From: Sphingobium sp. AP49
Lineage (GTDB): Bacteria > Pseudomonadota > Alphaproteobacteria > Sphingomonadales > Sphingomonadaceae
Length of the DNA stretch: 64,000 nt
Assembly: GCF_000281715.2 (NCBI RefSeq)
Contig: NZ_CP124576.1
Location: forward strand, 1,371,501-1,435,500
Direction: 5' to 3'
A program made the translations under genes and the position numbers. The number at the start of each line of letters is the position of its first letter. Positions within the stretch are counted from its first letter, which is position 1. The notes beneath the pieces were generated by a model, which saw only the letters and a list, made by a program, of their open reading frames with translations, did not search any database and was not told the DNA's origin. Of this stretch, positions 17,464 to 28,854 are shown one piece after another.

Positions 17464-20259
17464 ATGGGTTACGAGAACCAGGATTTCGAAATCGAACAGG
17501 GGCCGAGCTGGGCGCGCCCCAACTGGCCGTTGGCGGACACCGACGACCTGACCGGGGCTATGGACCCCACGCAGATGCAGGTGGCCGTGAAGGCCGCTGC
17601 CAAGGCGCAGGGTGCCGCTGTTTCCGAGGCCGATATCGCATCGGCTGCCGAGGATGCAATCCGCGCGCAGATGCTGATCCGCACATATCGCGTGCGCGGT
17701 CATCTGGCCGCCAATCTCGATCCGCTGGGCCTGGCCAAGCGTGACCTGCCGGCGGACCTGACCCCCGAATATCATGGCCTGACCGATCCGTCGAAGAAGG
17801 TCTTCCTGGGCGGTACGCTGGGCCTGCAATATGCGACCGTCGCAGAGATCGTCGCGATCCTGCGCCGCAATTATTGCGGCAATGTCGGCCTTGAGTACAT
17901 GCACATCGCCGATGTCGAGGAACGCCGCTTCCTGCAGGAGCGCCTGGAAGGCAAGGACAAGGAAATCCAGTTCACGCCCGAGGGCAAGAAGGCGATCCTG
18001 GCCAAGGTTATCCAGGGCGAGCAGTATGAGAAGTTCCTGGGCCGCAAATATGTCGGCACCAAGCGCTTCGGTCTCGACGGTGGCGAATCCATGATCCCCG
18101 CGCTCGAAGCGGTCATCAAATATGGTGGCCAGTCGGGCGTGCGCGAGATCGTGTTCGGCATGGCCCATCGCGGCCGCCTGAACGTCCTCGCCAATGTCAT
18201 GGCCAAGGGCTTCCGCGTCATTTTCCACGAATTTTCGGGTGGCACCGCCAACCCCGAAGATGTGGGCGGCTCGGGTGACGTCAAATATCACCTCGGCACC
18301 TCGACCGATCGCGAGTTCGACGGCATCAAGGTCCATATGTCGCTGGTGCCCAACCCGTCGCACCTGGAAACGGTCGATCCGGTGGTGCTGGGTAAGGTCC
18401 GCGCGCAGCAGACCTTCCGCGACGATCTGGGCAAGCATGACCAGGTTCTGCCGGTGCTGATCCACGGCGACGCCGCTTTCGCGGGTCAGGGCATCGTGTG
18501 GGAATGCCTCGGCTTCTCGGGTGTGCCCGGGTACAATACCGGCGGCTGCGTCCACTTCATCATCAACAACCAGATCGGCTTCACCACCAGCCCGCAATTT
18601 TCGCGTGGCTCGCCCTATCCGTCGGACGTGGCGAAGGGTGTTCAGGCGCCGATCCTGCACGTCAATGGCGACGATCCCGAAGCCGTGACCTTCGCGACGA
18701 AGCTCGCCATGGAATATCGCCAGAAGTTCCATCGCGATGTCGTCGTCGACATGTGGTGCTATCGTCGCTTCGGTCATAACGAGGGCGACGAGCCGGGCTT
18801 CACCCAGCCGCTGATGTACAAGGAAATCCGTCAGCATCCGCCGGTCAGCGACATTTATGCCGCGCGCCTGAAGGCGGAAGGCGTGGTGGACGACGCGTTC
18901 GTCTCCGGTTCGACCGACGAGTTCGTCGCCCATCTGGAAGACGAGTTCGAAGCCGCCAAGAGCTACAAGGCCAACAAGGCCGACTGGTTCGCCGGTCGCT
19001 GGTCGGGCCTGCACAAGCCGGCCGATGCCGAAACGTCGCGCCAGAGCGTGGAATCGGCGATCAACCAGAAGCTGTTCGACAGCCTGGGCCGCACGCTGAC
19101 AACGGTTCCCGAAGGTCAGAACGTCCACAAGACGCTGAAGCGCGTGCTGGATGCCAAGGCCGAGATGTTCAAGTCGGGCGCCAATTTCGACTGGGCGACC
19201 GGTGAGGCGCTGGCCTTCGGTTCGCTGCTGTCGGAAGGTTATGGCGTGCGTCTGTCCGGTCAGGACTCGGGGCGCGGCACCTTCAGCCAGCGTCATGCGG
19301 TCTGGACCGATCAGGACACCGAAGCGAAATATATCCCGCTCTCGACCGTGCCGCATGGCCGCTTCGAGGTACTGGATTCGCCGCTGTCCGAATATGGCGT
19401 GCTGGGCTTTGAATATGGTTTCGCCCTGGCGGACCCGAAGAGCCTGGTGATCTGGGAAGCGCAGTTCGGCGACTTTGCCAATGGCGCGCAGATCATCTTC
19501 GACCAGTATATCGCGTCGTCGGAAACCAAGTGGCTGCGGTCCAACGGCCTCGTCTGCCTGCTGCCGCACGGCTATGAAGGCCAGGGGCCAGAGCATAGCT
19601 CGGCGCGTCTGGAGCGCTATCTGCAGCTGTGCGCCGAAGGCAATATCCAGGTCGCGAACATCACGACTCCGGCCAACTACTTCCACGCGCTGCGTCGCCA
19701 GATGCTGCGGCCCTTCCGCAAGCCGCTCATCATCATGGCGCCCAAGTCGCTGCTGCGTCACAAGGCCGCCGTCAGCAAGGCCGAGGACTTCCTGGGTGAA
19801 ACGCACTTCAAGCGCATCTTGTCGGACCCCAATGGGTCGGCCGACAAGGATACCAAGCGCCTGGTGCTCTGCTCGGGCAAGGTCTTCTACGACCTGATGG
19901 AAGCCCGCGACGCCGCCGGCGACGCCAACACCCAGATCGTCCGTATCGAACAGATTTATCCGTTCGCGACTGACGCCCTGGCCACGCGCATCGAGCGCAT
20001 GACCAATCTGGAAGATGTCGTTTGGTGTCAGGAAGAACCGCGTAACAATGGCGCCTGGTCCTTCGTAGAGCCCTATATCGAGGAAGCGCTGGCCAAGGCC
20101 GGCAAGGCGCCCAAGCGCGCCCGCTATGCCGGCCGCAAGGCTTCGGCATCGCCTGCCACGGGCCTGGCCTCGCGCCATGTGTCCGAACAGGGCGCCCTCG
20201 TCGCCGATGCGCTGGGTCACAGCGTTCGTGAAGAAATCCGTCGCCAGAAGAAAGGCTGA
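17464..20259 (+). CDS. sucA: 2-oxoglutarate dehydrogenase E1 component
   Basis: 931-residue thiamine-diphosphate-dependent E1 that decarboxylates 2-oxoglutarate and reductively succinylates the E2 lipoyl group. The small N-terminal region (PSWARPNWP) is the E2-binding segment. [21 protein letters not shown] and the GDDPEAV...NNQIGFTT region form the ThDP site; the transketolase-like pyrimidine domain follows ([24 protein letters not shown]). MGYENQDFE from 17464 is preferred, with GGACGGA upstream; ATG 17449 is an alternative. Its stop is 8 bases from the sucB start. Confidence 0.97.
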   Translation: MGYENQDFEIEQGPSWARPNWPLADTDDLTGAMDPTQMQVAVKAAAKAQGAAVSEADIASAAEDAIRAQMLIRTYRVRGHLAANLDPLGLAKRDLPADLTPEYHGLTDPSKKVFLGGTLGLQYATVAEIVAILRRNYCGNVGLEYMHIADVEERRFLQERLEGKDKEIQFTPEGKKAILAKVIQGEQYEKFLGRKYVGTKRFGLDGGESMIPALEAVIKYGGQSGVREIVFGMAHRGRLNVLANVMAKGFRVIFHEFSGGTANPEDVGGSGDVKYHLGTSTDREFDGIKVHMSLVPNPSHLETVDPVVLGKVRAQQTFRDDLGKHDQVLPVLIHGDAAFAGQGIVWECLGFSGVPGYNTGGCVHFIINNQIGFTTSPQFSRGSPYPSDVAKGVQAPILHVNGDDPEAVTFATKLAMEYRQKFHRDVVVDMWCYRRFGHNEGDEPGFTQPLMYKEIRQHPPVSDIYAARLKAEGVVDDAFVSGSTDEFVAHLEDEFEAAKSYKANKADWFAGRWSGLHKPADAETSRQSVESAINQKLFDSLGRTLTTVPEGQNVHKTLKRVLDAKAEMFKSGANFDWATGEALAFGSLLSEGYGVRLSGQDSGRGTFSQRHAVWTDQDTEAKYIPLSTVPHGRFEVLDSPLSEYGVLGFEYGFALADPKSLVIWEAQFGDFANGAQIIFDQYIASSETKWLRSNGLVCLLPHGYEGQGPEHSSARLERYLQLCAEGNIQVANITTPANYFHALRRQMLRPFRKPLIIMAPKSLLRHKAAVSKAEDFLGETHFKRILSDPNGSADKDTKRLVLCSGKVFYDLMEARDAAGDANTQIVRIEQIYPFATDALATRIERMTNLEDVVWCQEEPRNNGAWSFVEPYIEEALAKAGKAPKRARYAGRKASASPATGLASRHVSEQGALVADALGHSVREEIRRQKKG

Positions 20260-20267
20260 GAAAGCAC

Positions 20268-21515
<1,248 letters not shown>

Positions 21516-21533
21516 TAATCACCGCTTATTGTT

Positions 21534-21553
21534 GCCCCGGCTTCGGCCGGGGC
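21534..21553 (+). terminator. UUCG-tetraloop hairpin between sucB and lpdA
   Basis: GCCCCGGC and GCCGGGGC form a perfect 8-bp stem closed by a TTCG tetraloop, followed by GCCTCTTGCCCTTG. A very stable hairpin with a poor T-run, more likely attenuation or transcript protection than complete termination. Confidence 0.5.
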
Positions 21554-21622
21554 GCCTCTTGCCCTTGATTTGGGGCGGAGCGATGCCAGTTTGGCTGGCA
21601 TGACTGGAGAAGGGAAAACCCC

Positions 21623-23023
21623 ATGTCCGATTTCGATTATGACGTCCTGGTTATCGGTGCTGGCCCGGGTGGCTATGTCGCCGCGATCCGCGCGGCGCAA
21701 CTGGGCCTGAAGACCGCCTGCGCCGAAAGCCGCGAGACGCTGGGTGGTACCTGCCTCAATGTCGGCTGCATCCCGTCCAAGGCGCTGCTGCACGCCTCGG
21801 AACTCTATGACGAGGCCGCCAATGGCGCGCTAGCCAAGCTGGGCGTCAAGATCGACAAGATGAGCCTGGACCTGCCTACCCTGCAGGGCCAGCGCGTCGA
21901 CGCCGTCAAGGGCCTGACCGGCGGTGTCGAATTCCTGTTCAAGAAGAACAAGGTGACCTGGCTCAAGGGCCTGGCCAGCTTCACCGGTGCCAACACCGTC
22001 GAGGTGAATGGCGAGAAGGTGACGGCGAAGAACATCGTCATCGCCACCGGTTCGTCGGTCGCCCCGCTGCCGGGCGTGGCCGTGGACAATGCGGGCGGCA
22101 AGATCGTCGATTCGACCGGCGCGCTGGAACTGGACAAGGTTCCGGGGCATCTGGTCGTTGTCGGTGGCGGCGTCATCGGTCTGGAACTGGGTTCGGTGTG
22201 GAAGCGCCTGGGCGCCAAGGTGACCGTGGTCGAATATCTCGACCAGATCCTGCCCGGCATGGACGGCGAAGTCCGCAAGGAAGCCAACAAGATCTTCAAG
22301 AAGCAGGGCTTCGAATATAAGCTCGGCACCAAGGTGACGGGTGCGGAAGTCGGCAAGTCCGGCGTGACCCTGACGGTCGAGCCGGCCGCCGGTGGCGAAG
22401 CCGAGAAGATCGAGGCGGATGTCGTCCTGGTGTCGATCGGCCGTCGTCCCAACACCGAAGGTCTGGGCCTCGACAAGATCGGCCTGGAACTGAACGCGCG
22501 CGGCCAGATCGAGACCGATCATGAGTTCGGCACCAAGGTTCCCGGCGTCTGGGCGATCGGCGACGTCATCCCCGGTCCGATGCTGGCGCACAAGGCCGAG
22601 GACGAAGGCATCGCCGTGGCCGAGAATATCGCGGGCCTGACCGGCATCGTGAACCATGACGTGATCCCCTCGGTGGTCTACACCAAGCCGGAAATCGCCG
22701 GCGTGGGCCTGACCGAGGAAGCCGCCAAGGAAAAGGGCGCGATCAAGGTCGGCAAGTTCCCGATGCTGGCGAACAGCCGCGCCAAGACCAATCACGAGCC
22801 TGACGGCTTCGTGAAGATCATCGCCGACGCCGAAACCGACAAGGTCTTGGGCGTGTGGATCATCGCCACCGTTGCCGGCACGATGATCGCGCAGGCGGCA
22901 CAGGCCATGGAATTTGGCGCGTCGAGCGAAGACATCGCTTACACCTGCCATGCGCATCCGACGCACAGCGAAGCGATCAAGGAAGCGGCGATGGCCGTAC
23001 GGGGCAAGCCGATCCATATGTGA
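21623..23023 (+). CDS. lpdA: dihydrolipoyl dehydrogenase (E3)
   Basis: 466-residue flavoprotein that reoxidises dihydrolipoamide with NAD. GAGPGGYVAA is the FAD-binding loop; Cys44 and Cys49 in GGTCLNVGCIPSK are the redox disulfide; GGGVIGLELG is the NAD-binding loop; CHAHPTHSE near the C-terminus contains the catalytic His-Glu pair. GGAGAAGGG precedes the ATG. As last gene of the cluster it is followed by a strong terminator. It may also serve other 2-oxoacid dehydrogenase complexes. Confidence 0.97.
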   Translation: MSDFDYDVLVIGAGPGGYVAAIRAAQLGLKTACAESRETLGGTCLNVGCIPSKALLHASELYDEAANGALAKLGVKIDKMSLDLPTLQGQRVDAVKGLTGGVEFLFKKNKVTWLKGLASFTGANTVEVNGEKVTAKNIVIATGSSVAPLPGVAVDNAGGKIVDSTGALELDKVPGHLVVVGGGVIGLELGSVWKRLGAKVTVVEYLDQILPGMDGEVRKEANKIFKKQGFEYKLGTKVTGAEVGKSGVTLTVEPAAGGEAEKIEADVVLVSIGRRPNTEGLGLDKIGLELNARGQIETDHEFGTKVPGVWAIGDVIPGPMLAHKAEDEGIAVAENIAGLTGIVNHDVIPSVVYTKPEIAGVGLTEEAAKEKGAIKVGKFPMLANSRAKTNHEPDGFVKIIADAETDKVLGVWIIATVAGTMIAQAAQAMEFGASSEDIAYTCHAHPTHSEAIKEAAMAVRGKPIHM

Positions 23024-23049
23024 TCGACTGCCTGATCTTTGGATAAGGG

Positions 23050-23082
23050 AAGGGCCTCCGCCAAGCGGGGGCCTTTTTCTTT
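23050..23082 (+). terminator. intrinsic terminator of the TCA cluster
   Basis: A 12-bp stem (AAGGGCCTCCGC against GCGGGGGCCTTT, with two G-U pairs) closes a 3-base loop and runs into TTTTTCTTT. It lies 26 bases after the lpdA stop. Confidence 0.9.
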
Positions 23083-23288
23083 GGCAGCAGCGGTTTGGGA
23101 GCGACTTCGGCTACCAACAACGACCGGCCATTATTCTTGAAATATACTCGGAAAAATTGGAACGATATCGAAACAAAGTGAAATATTCTGCATGGGGGGA
23201 TAAAATGCTGGTGTAGTCATTGTCGTCGTGACGAATTTGTGACAATGTTCCATTCAATCCGAGACATTGAGGGAATGGACATGACCGC

Positions 23289-24626
23289 ATGGGGCGTGGA
23301 GTCGTGACGTGGCCTGATACTGGTAATTCTGGTCCGCAACGCCTGTTGGCTTTGGGCGGTTGCACGGTTTCAACGATTTCCACCTATCTGCAGCGCTATG
23401 TATTCGCTCGTCATTATTGGCGTCAGAACATTGTCTGCGATATGAGCGCTCCACTCGACGTCCGAGATATTGCGCTGGACGATGCCCATGCTGTTCGGGT
23501 CATCGACAAATATGCCGGAAAATTTCATCGAAAATTGATCGAGCAGGGCGATTTCGATTGGCTATTGCTTGAATGTGCTGCCGATCATGTGTTCCAATAT
23601 TTGCGGATCGGGGACGCGGTCGTTCCGGATTTGCGGAACGACTTGTTTAAACCTGAATGGGTTAGTCTATCGTTTGATGATGACCCTCTGCTAGGAAAGT
23701 CAGAGCAGCTTCTGGCTAGCGATCCCGTATATTGGGTTCTTTGGAAGAAGTCCTTCTCTACACTTTACGATGATGTATTGCTCCCTCATATCCGGGATGG
23801 AAAGAAGGTTATTTTTGTACGGCGTTACATGTGCCTTCAATTTGTAGACGAATTCGGCAGGCATTATTTTGAAGATATGGACATCCCAAAGCAAAATGAT
23901 GCCTTGCGAGATGTATATTCCTTTCTGGATTCATTTGAAGGCCTGACTTTTATAGATCCACCTGAAGACCTGCTCAGCGCTTCGCAATATGCTCCCTGGG
24001 GTGGTCCCTCGGTTTTGCATCCCGAGCAGGAATTTTATCATTTCGTTGTTGAGGATATTTTGCGCAAGTGCGCATCTGCCGAACTGGCCGATGCTTTTCG
24101 GCGCGAGGTGATGGCGGCCAGCATGGAGGAGCGCATCCGTTACGCTTTCCAGGCCAGCTATGCCCGTTCATTGAGCGAGCAACAGCGCGAACAGCTAATG
24201 CAAATTCGGGAGCACCTGCCGAATGGAGCGCTCGGCTGTACCAATGCCCCCCTCGTCGATGGTGAGGGGTTGGTGGCACAGATAAACGAACTACAAAGCG
24301 AGCGGGATATATCGGCACGGCAAGTTATGATGATGACGGCCGAGCGTGATCATTTGGTGACGGCGCTTCAATCGATAGAGGCCGCACATGCGGCCGCCGC
24401 GGCTCAACTTGCAGAGTTGGAGCGGCGTTACGCGCCGTTGCAGAAGCTATATGATCGCTTGTGGATGAGGCGACGCCATGGAGTCGCTGGAACAGGCAGG
24501 GTAGGTCGTCCTCCGCATTGGAGCAATCTGCCCGGCCGCCAGATTGTTTTTGCCATAGCCTTTACCCAATTGGATGAGTTATTTCAGCTCATGACAAGCA
24601 TGTTTCCCGGGCTGTCGATCGCCTGA
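23289..24626 (+). CDS. DUF6270-like protein with C-terminal coiled coil (uncertain)
   Basis: 445 residues from ATG 23289; a GTG at 23304 with GGAG six bases upstream is an equally good start. The N-terminus LLALGGCTVSTIS, then FDWLLLECAADH, GKKVIFVRRYMCL, and YAPWGGPSVLHPEQEFYHFV, follow the layout of DUF6270-type proteins (GSC-V-SR start, mid-domain Asp block, late His/Tyr). Residues about 327-388 look like a coiled coil. Codon use and base composition are clearly more AT-rich than the neighbours, suggesting transfer. It has its own 200-base AT-rich upstream region after the lpdA terminator and overlaps the next gene tail to tail by 48 bases. Function unknown; the family call is tentative. 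Confidence 0.6.
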   Translation: MGRGVVTWPDTGNSGPQRLLALGGCTVSTISTYLQRYVFARHYWRQNIVCDMSAPLDVRDIALDDAHAVRVIDKYAGKFHRKLIEQGDFDWLLLECAADHVFQYLRIGDAVVPDLRNDLFKPEWVSLSFDDDPLLGKSEQLLASDPVYWVLWKKSFSTLYDDVLLPHIRDGKKVIFVRRYMCLQFVDEFGRHYFEDMDIPKQNDALRDVYSFLDSFEGLTFIDPPEDLLSASQYAPWGGPSVLHPEQEFYHFVVEDILRKCASAELADAFRREVMAASMEERIRYAFQASYARSLSEQQREQLMQIREHLPNGALGCTNAPLVDGEGLVAQINELQSERDISARQVMMMTAERDHLVTALQSIEAAHAAAAAQLAELERRYAPLQKLYDRLWMRRRHGVAGTGRVGRPPHWSNLPGRQIVFAIAFTQLDELFQLMTSMFPGLSIA

Positions 24627-25814
24627 CATAGGTGCGCATGCCCTTGATCTCATCAAATTTGGCTGTGGGATATTCTCGCCCGTAGGGACTGTATCGGACG
24701 GGGCGGGACCGCGCCGAAGGATGACGCGGTTGCGGCCCTTTTCCTTCGCCTCATAAAGCGCGCTGTCAGCCCGCGCGATCGCGTCATGGATAGACCGGTC
24801 GGCACGGTGCAGGCTGGTGAGACCGAAGCTGGCGGTAAGCGGGCCGGGAATCCCCAGGCGTGATGCTGCCTGTTCGGCAAAGCGCAGCCGGATCGCTTCG
24901 GCAATACCGGTCGCCATGGCGGGGTCTGCGCCGGGCAGGAAGAGAATGAACTCCTCGCCGCCGAAGCGTGCAACGACCGCATCGGCCGGAGCCAGCGCCC
25001 GCAGCGCATCGGCCAGCGCGACGATCACCCGATCGCCCAGTGCATGGCCATGGGCATCGTTGACCCGCTTGAAATGGTCGATGTCGCAGGCGATCAGGCT
25101 GCCGCTGGCATCATGGCGCGCAACCGCGTCCTCGAACCCGCGTCGGTTGAGCAGGCCCGACAGCGGATCGACATGGGCATCGTGGCGATATCGGGTGAGC
25201 ACGTCCTGCATCGCCGCCGCCAGCGCGGAGAGGGCCAGGAACAGCCCGAACATGCAGGCCAGCGCCTGCATCAGGAAGGCATATTGGCTGTCGCGGAAGG
25301 GCACGCCGCTCGGCAGGGTGAAGGACACGCTGCTGCCGCGCAGCAGATTGTCGAGCGCCACCAGGGTGACGGCGGCATAGAGCGCACGGTCGGCCCAGCC
25401 GCGCAACTGGCCGCGTCCGGCGATCAGCGGGATGGAGATCAGCAGGAAGCAGCCAAAATCGGACGACACCAGTTCCAGCGATACGGTGTCCAGGGCAATG
25501 GCCATGCTGCAGATCAGGATCGAGCTGGCCCAGATGCTCGCGCGCAGTCCCAGCACCCAGTTGGGGCGCCAGCGCAGCAGCAGCGCCTGGCTGAACAGCA
25601 GGAAGCCGGTGGCAAAGGCAGTGTCGGCGACGACGCCCCAGATATCCGTCGGCAGGAAGTCGAAGGCGACCGGCACGGCAAAGCCCGCGGCAACGCTGAA
25701 GAAGGCGCCACTCCACCAGCCCGCTTCCCGCGCGCCCCAGCCCCATACGATGAGGAAGGCGACGCCGAAGCTGGCCATCATGATGGGCAGGAAGAAGGCG
25801 AAATTCTCACCCAC
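24579..25814 (-). CDS. membrane-bound GGDEF diguanylate cyclase
   Basis: 411 residues. About six membrane segments fill residues 1-200, followed by a GGDEF domain (about 215-370) with the active-site signature GGEEF at residues 285-289, so catalysis of c-di-GMP synthesis from two GTP is expected. The inhibitory RxxD I-site upstream of GGEEF is absent (APAD at 275-278), so product inhibition through it is not expected. Start is GTG 25814. The last 45 residues are not part of the domain and overlap the convergent 23289-24626 gene by 48 bases. Confidence 0.92.
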   Translation of the reverse strand: MGENFAFFLPIMMASFGVAFLIVWGWGAREAGWWSGAFFSVAAGFAVPVAFDFLPTDIWGVVADTAFATGFLLFSQALLLRWRPNWVLGLRASIWASSILICSMAIALDTVSLELVSSDFGCFLLISIPLIAGRGQLRGWADRALYAAVTLVALDNLLRGSSVSFTLPSGVPFRDSQYAFLMQALACMFGLFLALSALAAAMQDVLTRYRHDAHVDPLSGLLNRRGFEDAVARHDASGSLIACDIDHFKRVNDAHGHALGDRVIVALADALRALAPADAVVARFGGEEFILFLPGADPAMATGIAEAIRLRFAEQAASRLGIPGPLTASFGLTSLHRADRSIHDAIARADSALYEAKEKGRNRVILRRGPAPSDTVPTGENIPQPNLMRSRACAPMSGDRQPGKHACHELK

Positions 25815-25957
25815 GAAGCGCGACCGATCCTTTGCAGCATGACGGCATGACGTCGCATCATGCGGACGGCGCCATCCTGCATTTGCAGCTAAATGTCGAT
25901 GGTTAACAAAGTCTTCCGCTTGCGACCGGCCGAGTGGTGGAAAGGGGCTGATCTGGA

Positions 25958-26719
25958 TTAGAAGCGCGGCTTGCGCTTTTCGCGGAACGCCGCGACCCCT
26001 TTGGCGAAGTCGGGATAGGTAAAGGCGTCGCGGAACATCTCCAGCGTCACCATGTCGTCGTCCGTCTGTCCGTCGAGGATGCGGCGGACCATCGCCTTGG
26101 ACGCGCGCACGCTATGCTGGGCATTGGCGGCGATCTCGCGGGCCAGGGTTTCGGCAACGGCCAGCGGATCGGGCGCGATCTCGTCGATCAGGCCGATGGC
26201 TAGTGCCGCCTCCGCATCGTGCAGCGCGCCGGTGAACAGGATGCGCTTGGCCCGGGCCGGCCCGACCAGATCGACCAGCAATTTGGTGTCGAACAGCGAA
26301 TAGACGATGCCAAGCTTGGCGGGCGTGATGCCCAGCCGGGCTGTGGGGGCGGCGATGCGCAGGTCGCAGGCGATCGCCAGACCGCATCCGCCGCCTACGC
26401 AATCGCCGTCGATCGCTGCGATCACCGGCTTTTCGGCATGGGCGAGCGCATATTGGGTCGATCGGATCGCCGCCTGATTGGCGATGCGCCAGCTTTCGCT
26501 GCCGCTCTGTTCGGCAAATTCGTTGATGTCGGCGCCCGCGCAGAACAGGCCGGGCGTGGCCGAAGCCAGGATCAGCACGCGCACATCGGCATCGGCCATG
26601 GCGTCGGCGACCAGATGGGGCAGCGCCTCCCACATCGCCTGGGTCATGGCGTTGCGGCGATCGGCCCGGTCGATCAGCAGCCGGGCGATCGTGCCGTCCC
26701 GTTCCAGCCTTAGGGTCAT
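25958..26719 (-). CDS. enoyl-CoA hydratase/isomerase family protein
   Basis: 253-residue crotonase-fold protein. FCAGADINEFA is the oxyanion-hole and CoA-binding segment, and AIDGDCVGGGCGLAIACD is the second oxyanion element. Catalytic acidic residues at the usual hydratase positions are not obvious, so it may act on a different acyl-CoA (isomerase, decarboxylase or hydrolase) instead of a straight hydratase. It follows gph by 7 bases on the same strand, so the two are probably co-transcribed. Confidence 0.88.
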   Translation of the reverse strand: MTLRLERDGTIARLLIDRADRRNAMTQAMWEALPHLVADAMADADVRVLILASATPGLFCAGADINEFAEQSGSESWRIANQAAIRSTQYALAHAEKPVIAAIDGDCVGGGCGLAIACDLRIAAPTARLGITPAKLGIVYSLFDTKLLVDLVGPARAKRILFTGALHDAEAALAIGLIDEIAPDPLAVAETLAREIAANAQHSVRASKAMVRRILDGQTDDDMVTLEMFRDAFTYPDFAKGVAAFREKRKPRF

Positions 26720-26726
26720 GACTGCG

Positions 26727-27395
26727 TCATGCCGGCCAGGTTTCCAGCATCGGCACCAGTTCGTCGAAATGATGGATCACAGCATTGGCCTCCAGATTTT
26801 CGACCGGGCCTTCAAGGAAGCCGAAGCTGACGGCGATGCTGGGGATGCCGGCATTGCGCGCGCCGGCAATGTCGTTGATCGTGTCGCCCAGGAAGATGGT
26901 GCGGCCGCCGCCCGCCCGCTCTATCATCGCATGGATCGGCGCAGGATCGGGCTTGGCGATGCCGACCGTGTCGCCCGCCACGACCGAGGCGAAGCGGTCC
27001 GACAGGCCCAGTTGGTGCAGCAAGGGAATCGTGAAGCGCTCCGCCTTGTTGGTGCAGATGGCGAGCTTCACGCCGCGCGCCGCCAGCGCATCCAGCATCG
27101 CGATCATGCCGGGATAAGGCAGGGAGTGGAGCGCCAGATTCTGTTCATAATAATCGAGCAGGATCGGCAGCGTCTGGTCGAGGATTGCCGCGTCATAGCC
27201 GCCCGATGCGTCGAGCGCGCGTTGCAGCATCACCTTGGCGCCCTTGCCCACGAAAGGGCGGATGGAATCGACCGGGAAGGGCGGGCGGCCAATCGTCCCG
27301 ATCGCATAATTGACCGCTGCTGCCAGGTCGCCGCTGGTATCGAGCAGGGTGCCGTCGAGGTCGAAGCCGACAATGTCGAAGGTTATGGATGCCAT
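26727..27395 (-). CDS. gph: phosphoglycolate phosphatase-like HAD hydrolase
   Basis: 222-residue HAD phosphatase. FDLDGTLLDT is motif I with the nucleophile Asp, CTNKAE is motif II, and KPDPAPI with FLGDTINDIAG gives motifs III/IV. The length and helical cap match phosphoglycolate phosphatases that clear 2-phosphoglycolate, although HAD substrate calls are weak. Start at 27395. It diverges from glmU with only 43 bases between the start codons, so the promoters overlap. Confidence 0.82.
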   Translation of the reverse strand: MASITFDIVGFDLDGTLLDTSGDLAAAVNYAIGTIGRPPFPVDSIRPFVGKGAKVMLQRALDASGGYDAAILDQTLPILLDYYEQNLALHSLPYPGMIAMLDALAARGVKLAICTNKAERFTIPLLHQLGLSDRFASVVAGDTVGIAKPDPAPIHAMIERAGGGRTIFLGDTINDIAGARNAGIPSIAVSFGFLEGPVENLEANAVIHHFDELVPMLETWPA

Positions 27396-27438
27396 GGCAT
27401 CGCCATGCCGCGTCGGCGGTGGCAATGGCAAGGCAAAC

Positions 27439-28854
27439 ATGGCAGAGAGCCGTGATATTCCAGACCCCTTGACCAAGAAGGACGCGCTCGCCGTGACCGC
27501 ACCCAGCCCCAATGCTCGGCCCTTAGCAGTCATCATCCTTGCCGCCGGGCAGGGCACCCGGATGAAGTCCGGCACGCACAAGGTGCTGCACCCGATCGCT
27601 GGCCGACCGATGCTGCTGCACTTGCTCGCTGGCGTTGCGGAACTGGCGCCCGAGCGGCAGGTGGTGGTGGTCGGCGCCGGCCGCGAGCAGGTGGAAAAGG
27701 CGGTCGAGGGTAGCGGCGTCGCCATCGCCGTGCAGGAACAGCAGCTTGGCACAGGTCATGCGGTCGCCCAGGCGCATGATGCGCTGGCCGGGTTCGCGGG
27801 CGATGTGCTGATCCTCTATGGCGACGTGCCGCTGGTCAGCAGTGAGACGATGAAGGCGATGCTCGATCGCCTCAGCCGGGGCGACGAGCCGCGCGCGGTG
27901 GTCCTGGGCTTCCGCCCGGATGATGCCGCCGCCTATGGCCGGATCATCGCCGATGGCCAGGGCATCATCGAGAAGATGGTCGAATATAAGGATGCGAGCG
28001 AGGCTGAACGCGCCGTCACCCTGTGCAACAGCGGCCTGATGGCGGTGCGGGCGAGCGACCTGTTCGTGCTGCTCGACCAGATCGGCAACAACAATGTGGC
28101 CGGCGAATATTATCTGCCCGACATCATCATGCTGCCCGGCGCGAACAGCGCCGTGATCGAGACGGAAGCCTGGGAAGTGGCCGGCGTCAACAGCCGCGCC
28201 GAACTGGCCGGCGTGGAAGCCATGTGGCAGGACCGCCGCCGCGCCGAGGCGATGCGTGAGGGCGTGACCCTGGTCGCGCCGCAGACCGTCTTCTTCGCGC
28301 ACGACACGGTGCTGGGCCGCGATGTGACGATCGAACCCCATGTCGTCTTCGGTCCGGGTGTCACCATCGCCGACAATGTCGTCATCCACGCCTTCTCCCA
28401 TCTGGAGGGGGCGACCATCGCCAGCGGCGCCGACATCGGCCCCTATGCCCGACTGCGTCCGGGCGCCGATATCGGCCCGAAGGCCAAGGTCGGCAATTTC
28501 GTCGAGATCAAGAAGGCCCGGCTCGACGAAGGGGCGAAGGTCAATCACCTCTCCTATATCGGCGACGCCAGCGTGGGCGCGGCCGCCAATATCGGCGCGG
28601 GCACCATCACCTGCAATTATGACGGCTTCTTCAAATATAAGACGCAGATCGGCGCGGGCGCCTTCATCGGCTCCAACAGCGCGTTGGTCGCGCCGGTGAC
28701 GGTTGGCGACGGCGCGATCGTCGCGGCGGGCAGCGTCGTGACCAAGCCGGTTCCGGCCGACGCGCTGTGCCTCGTCCGCCCGCCACAGGAAAGCAAGCCG
28801 GGCTGGGCGGCGGCGTTCCGCACCCGCATGCGCGAGCGGAAGACCAAGGCTTGA
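27439..28854 (+). CDS. glmU: bifunctional GlcNAc-1-phosphate uridyltransferase / glucosamine-1-phosphate acetyltransferase
   Basis: 471 residues from ATG 27439; GTG 27493 with AAGGA upstream would give 453 residues, nearer the family norm, and is a serious alternative. N-terminal uridyltransferase domain with AAGQGTRMKSGTHKVLHPIAG and YGDVPL; C-terminal left-handed beta-helix of hexapeptide repeats with the acetyltransferase stretch LSYIGDASVGAAANIGAGT. It makes UDP-GlcNAc for peptidoglycan and envelope glycans in the cytosol. It overlaps the metallophosphoesterase start by 4 bases. Confidence 0.95.
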   Translation: MAESRDIPDPLTKKDALAVTAPSPNARPLAVIILAAGQGTRMKSGTHKVLHPIAGRPMLLHLLAGVAELAPERQVVVVGAGREQVEKAVEGSGVAIAVQEQQLGTGHAVAQAHDALAGFAGDVLILYGDVPLVSSETMKAMLDRLSRGDEPRAVVLGFRPDDAAAYGRIIADGQGIIEKMVEYKDASEAERAVTLCNSGLMAVRASDLFVLLDQIGNNNVAGEYYLPDIIMLPGANSAVIETEAWEVAGVNSRAELAGVEAMWQDRRRAEAMREGVTLVAPQTVFFAHDTVLGRDVTIEPHVVFGPGVTIADNVVIHAFSHLEGATIASGADIGPYARLRPGADIGPKAKVGNFVEIKKARLDEGAKVNHLSYIGDASVGAAANIGAGTITCNYDGFFKYKTQIGAGAFIGSNSALVAPVTVGDGAIVAAGSVVTKPVPADALCLVRPPQESKPGWAAAFRTRMRERKTKA

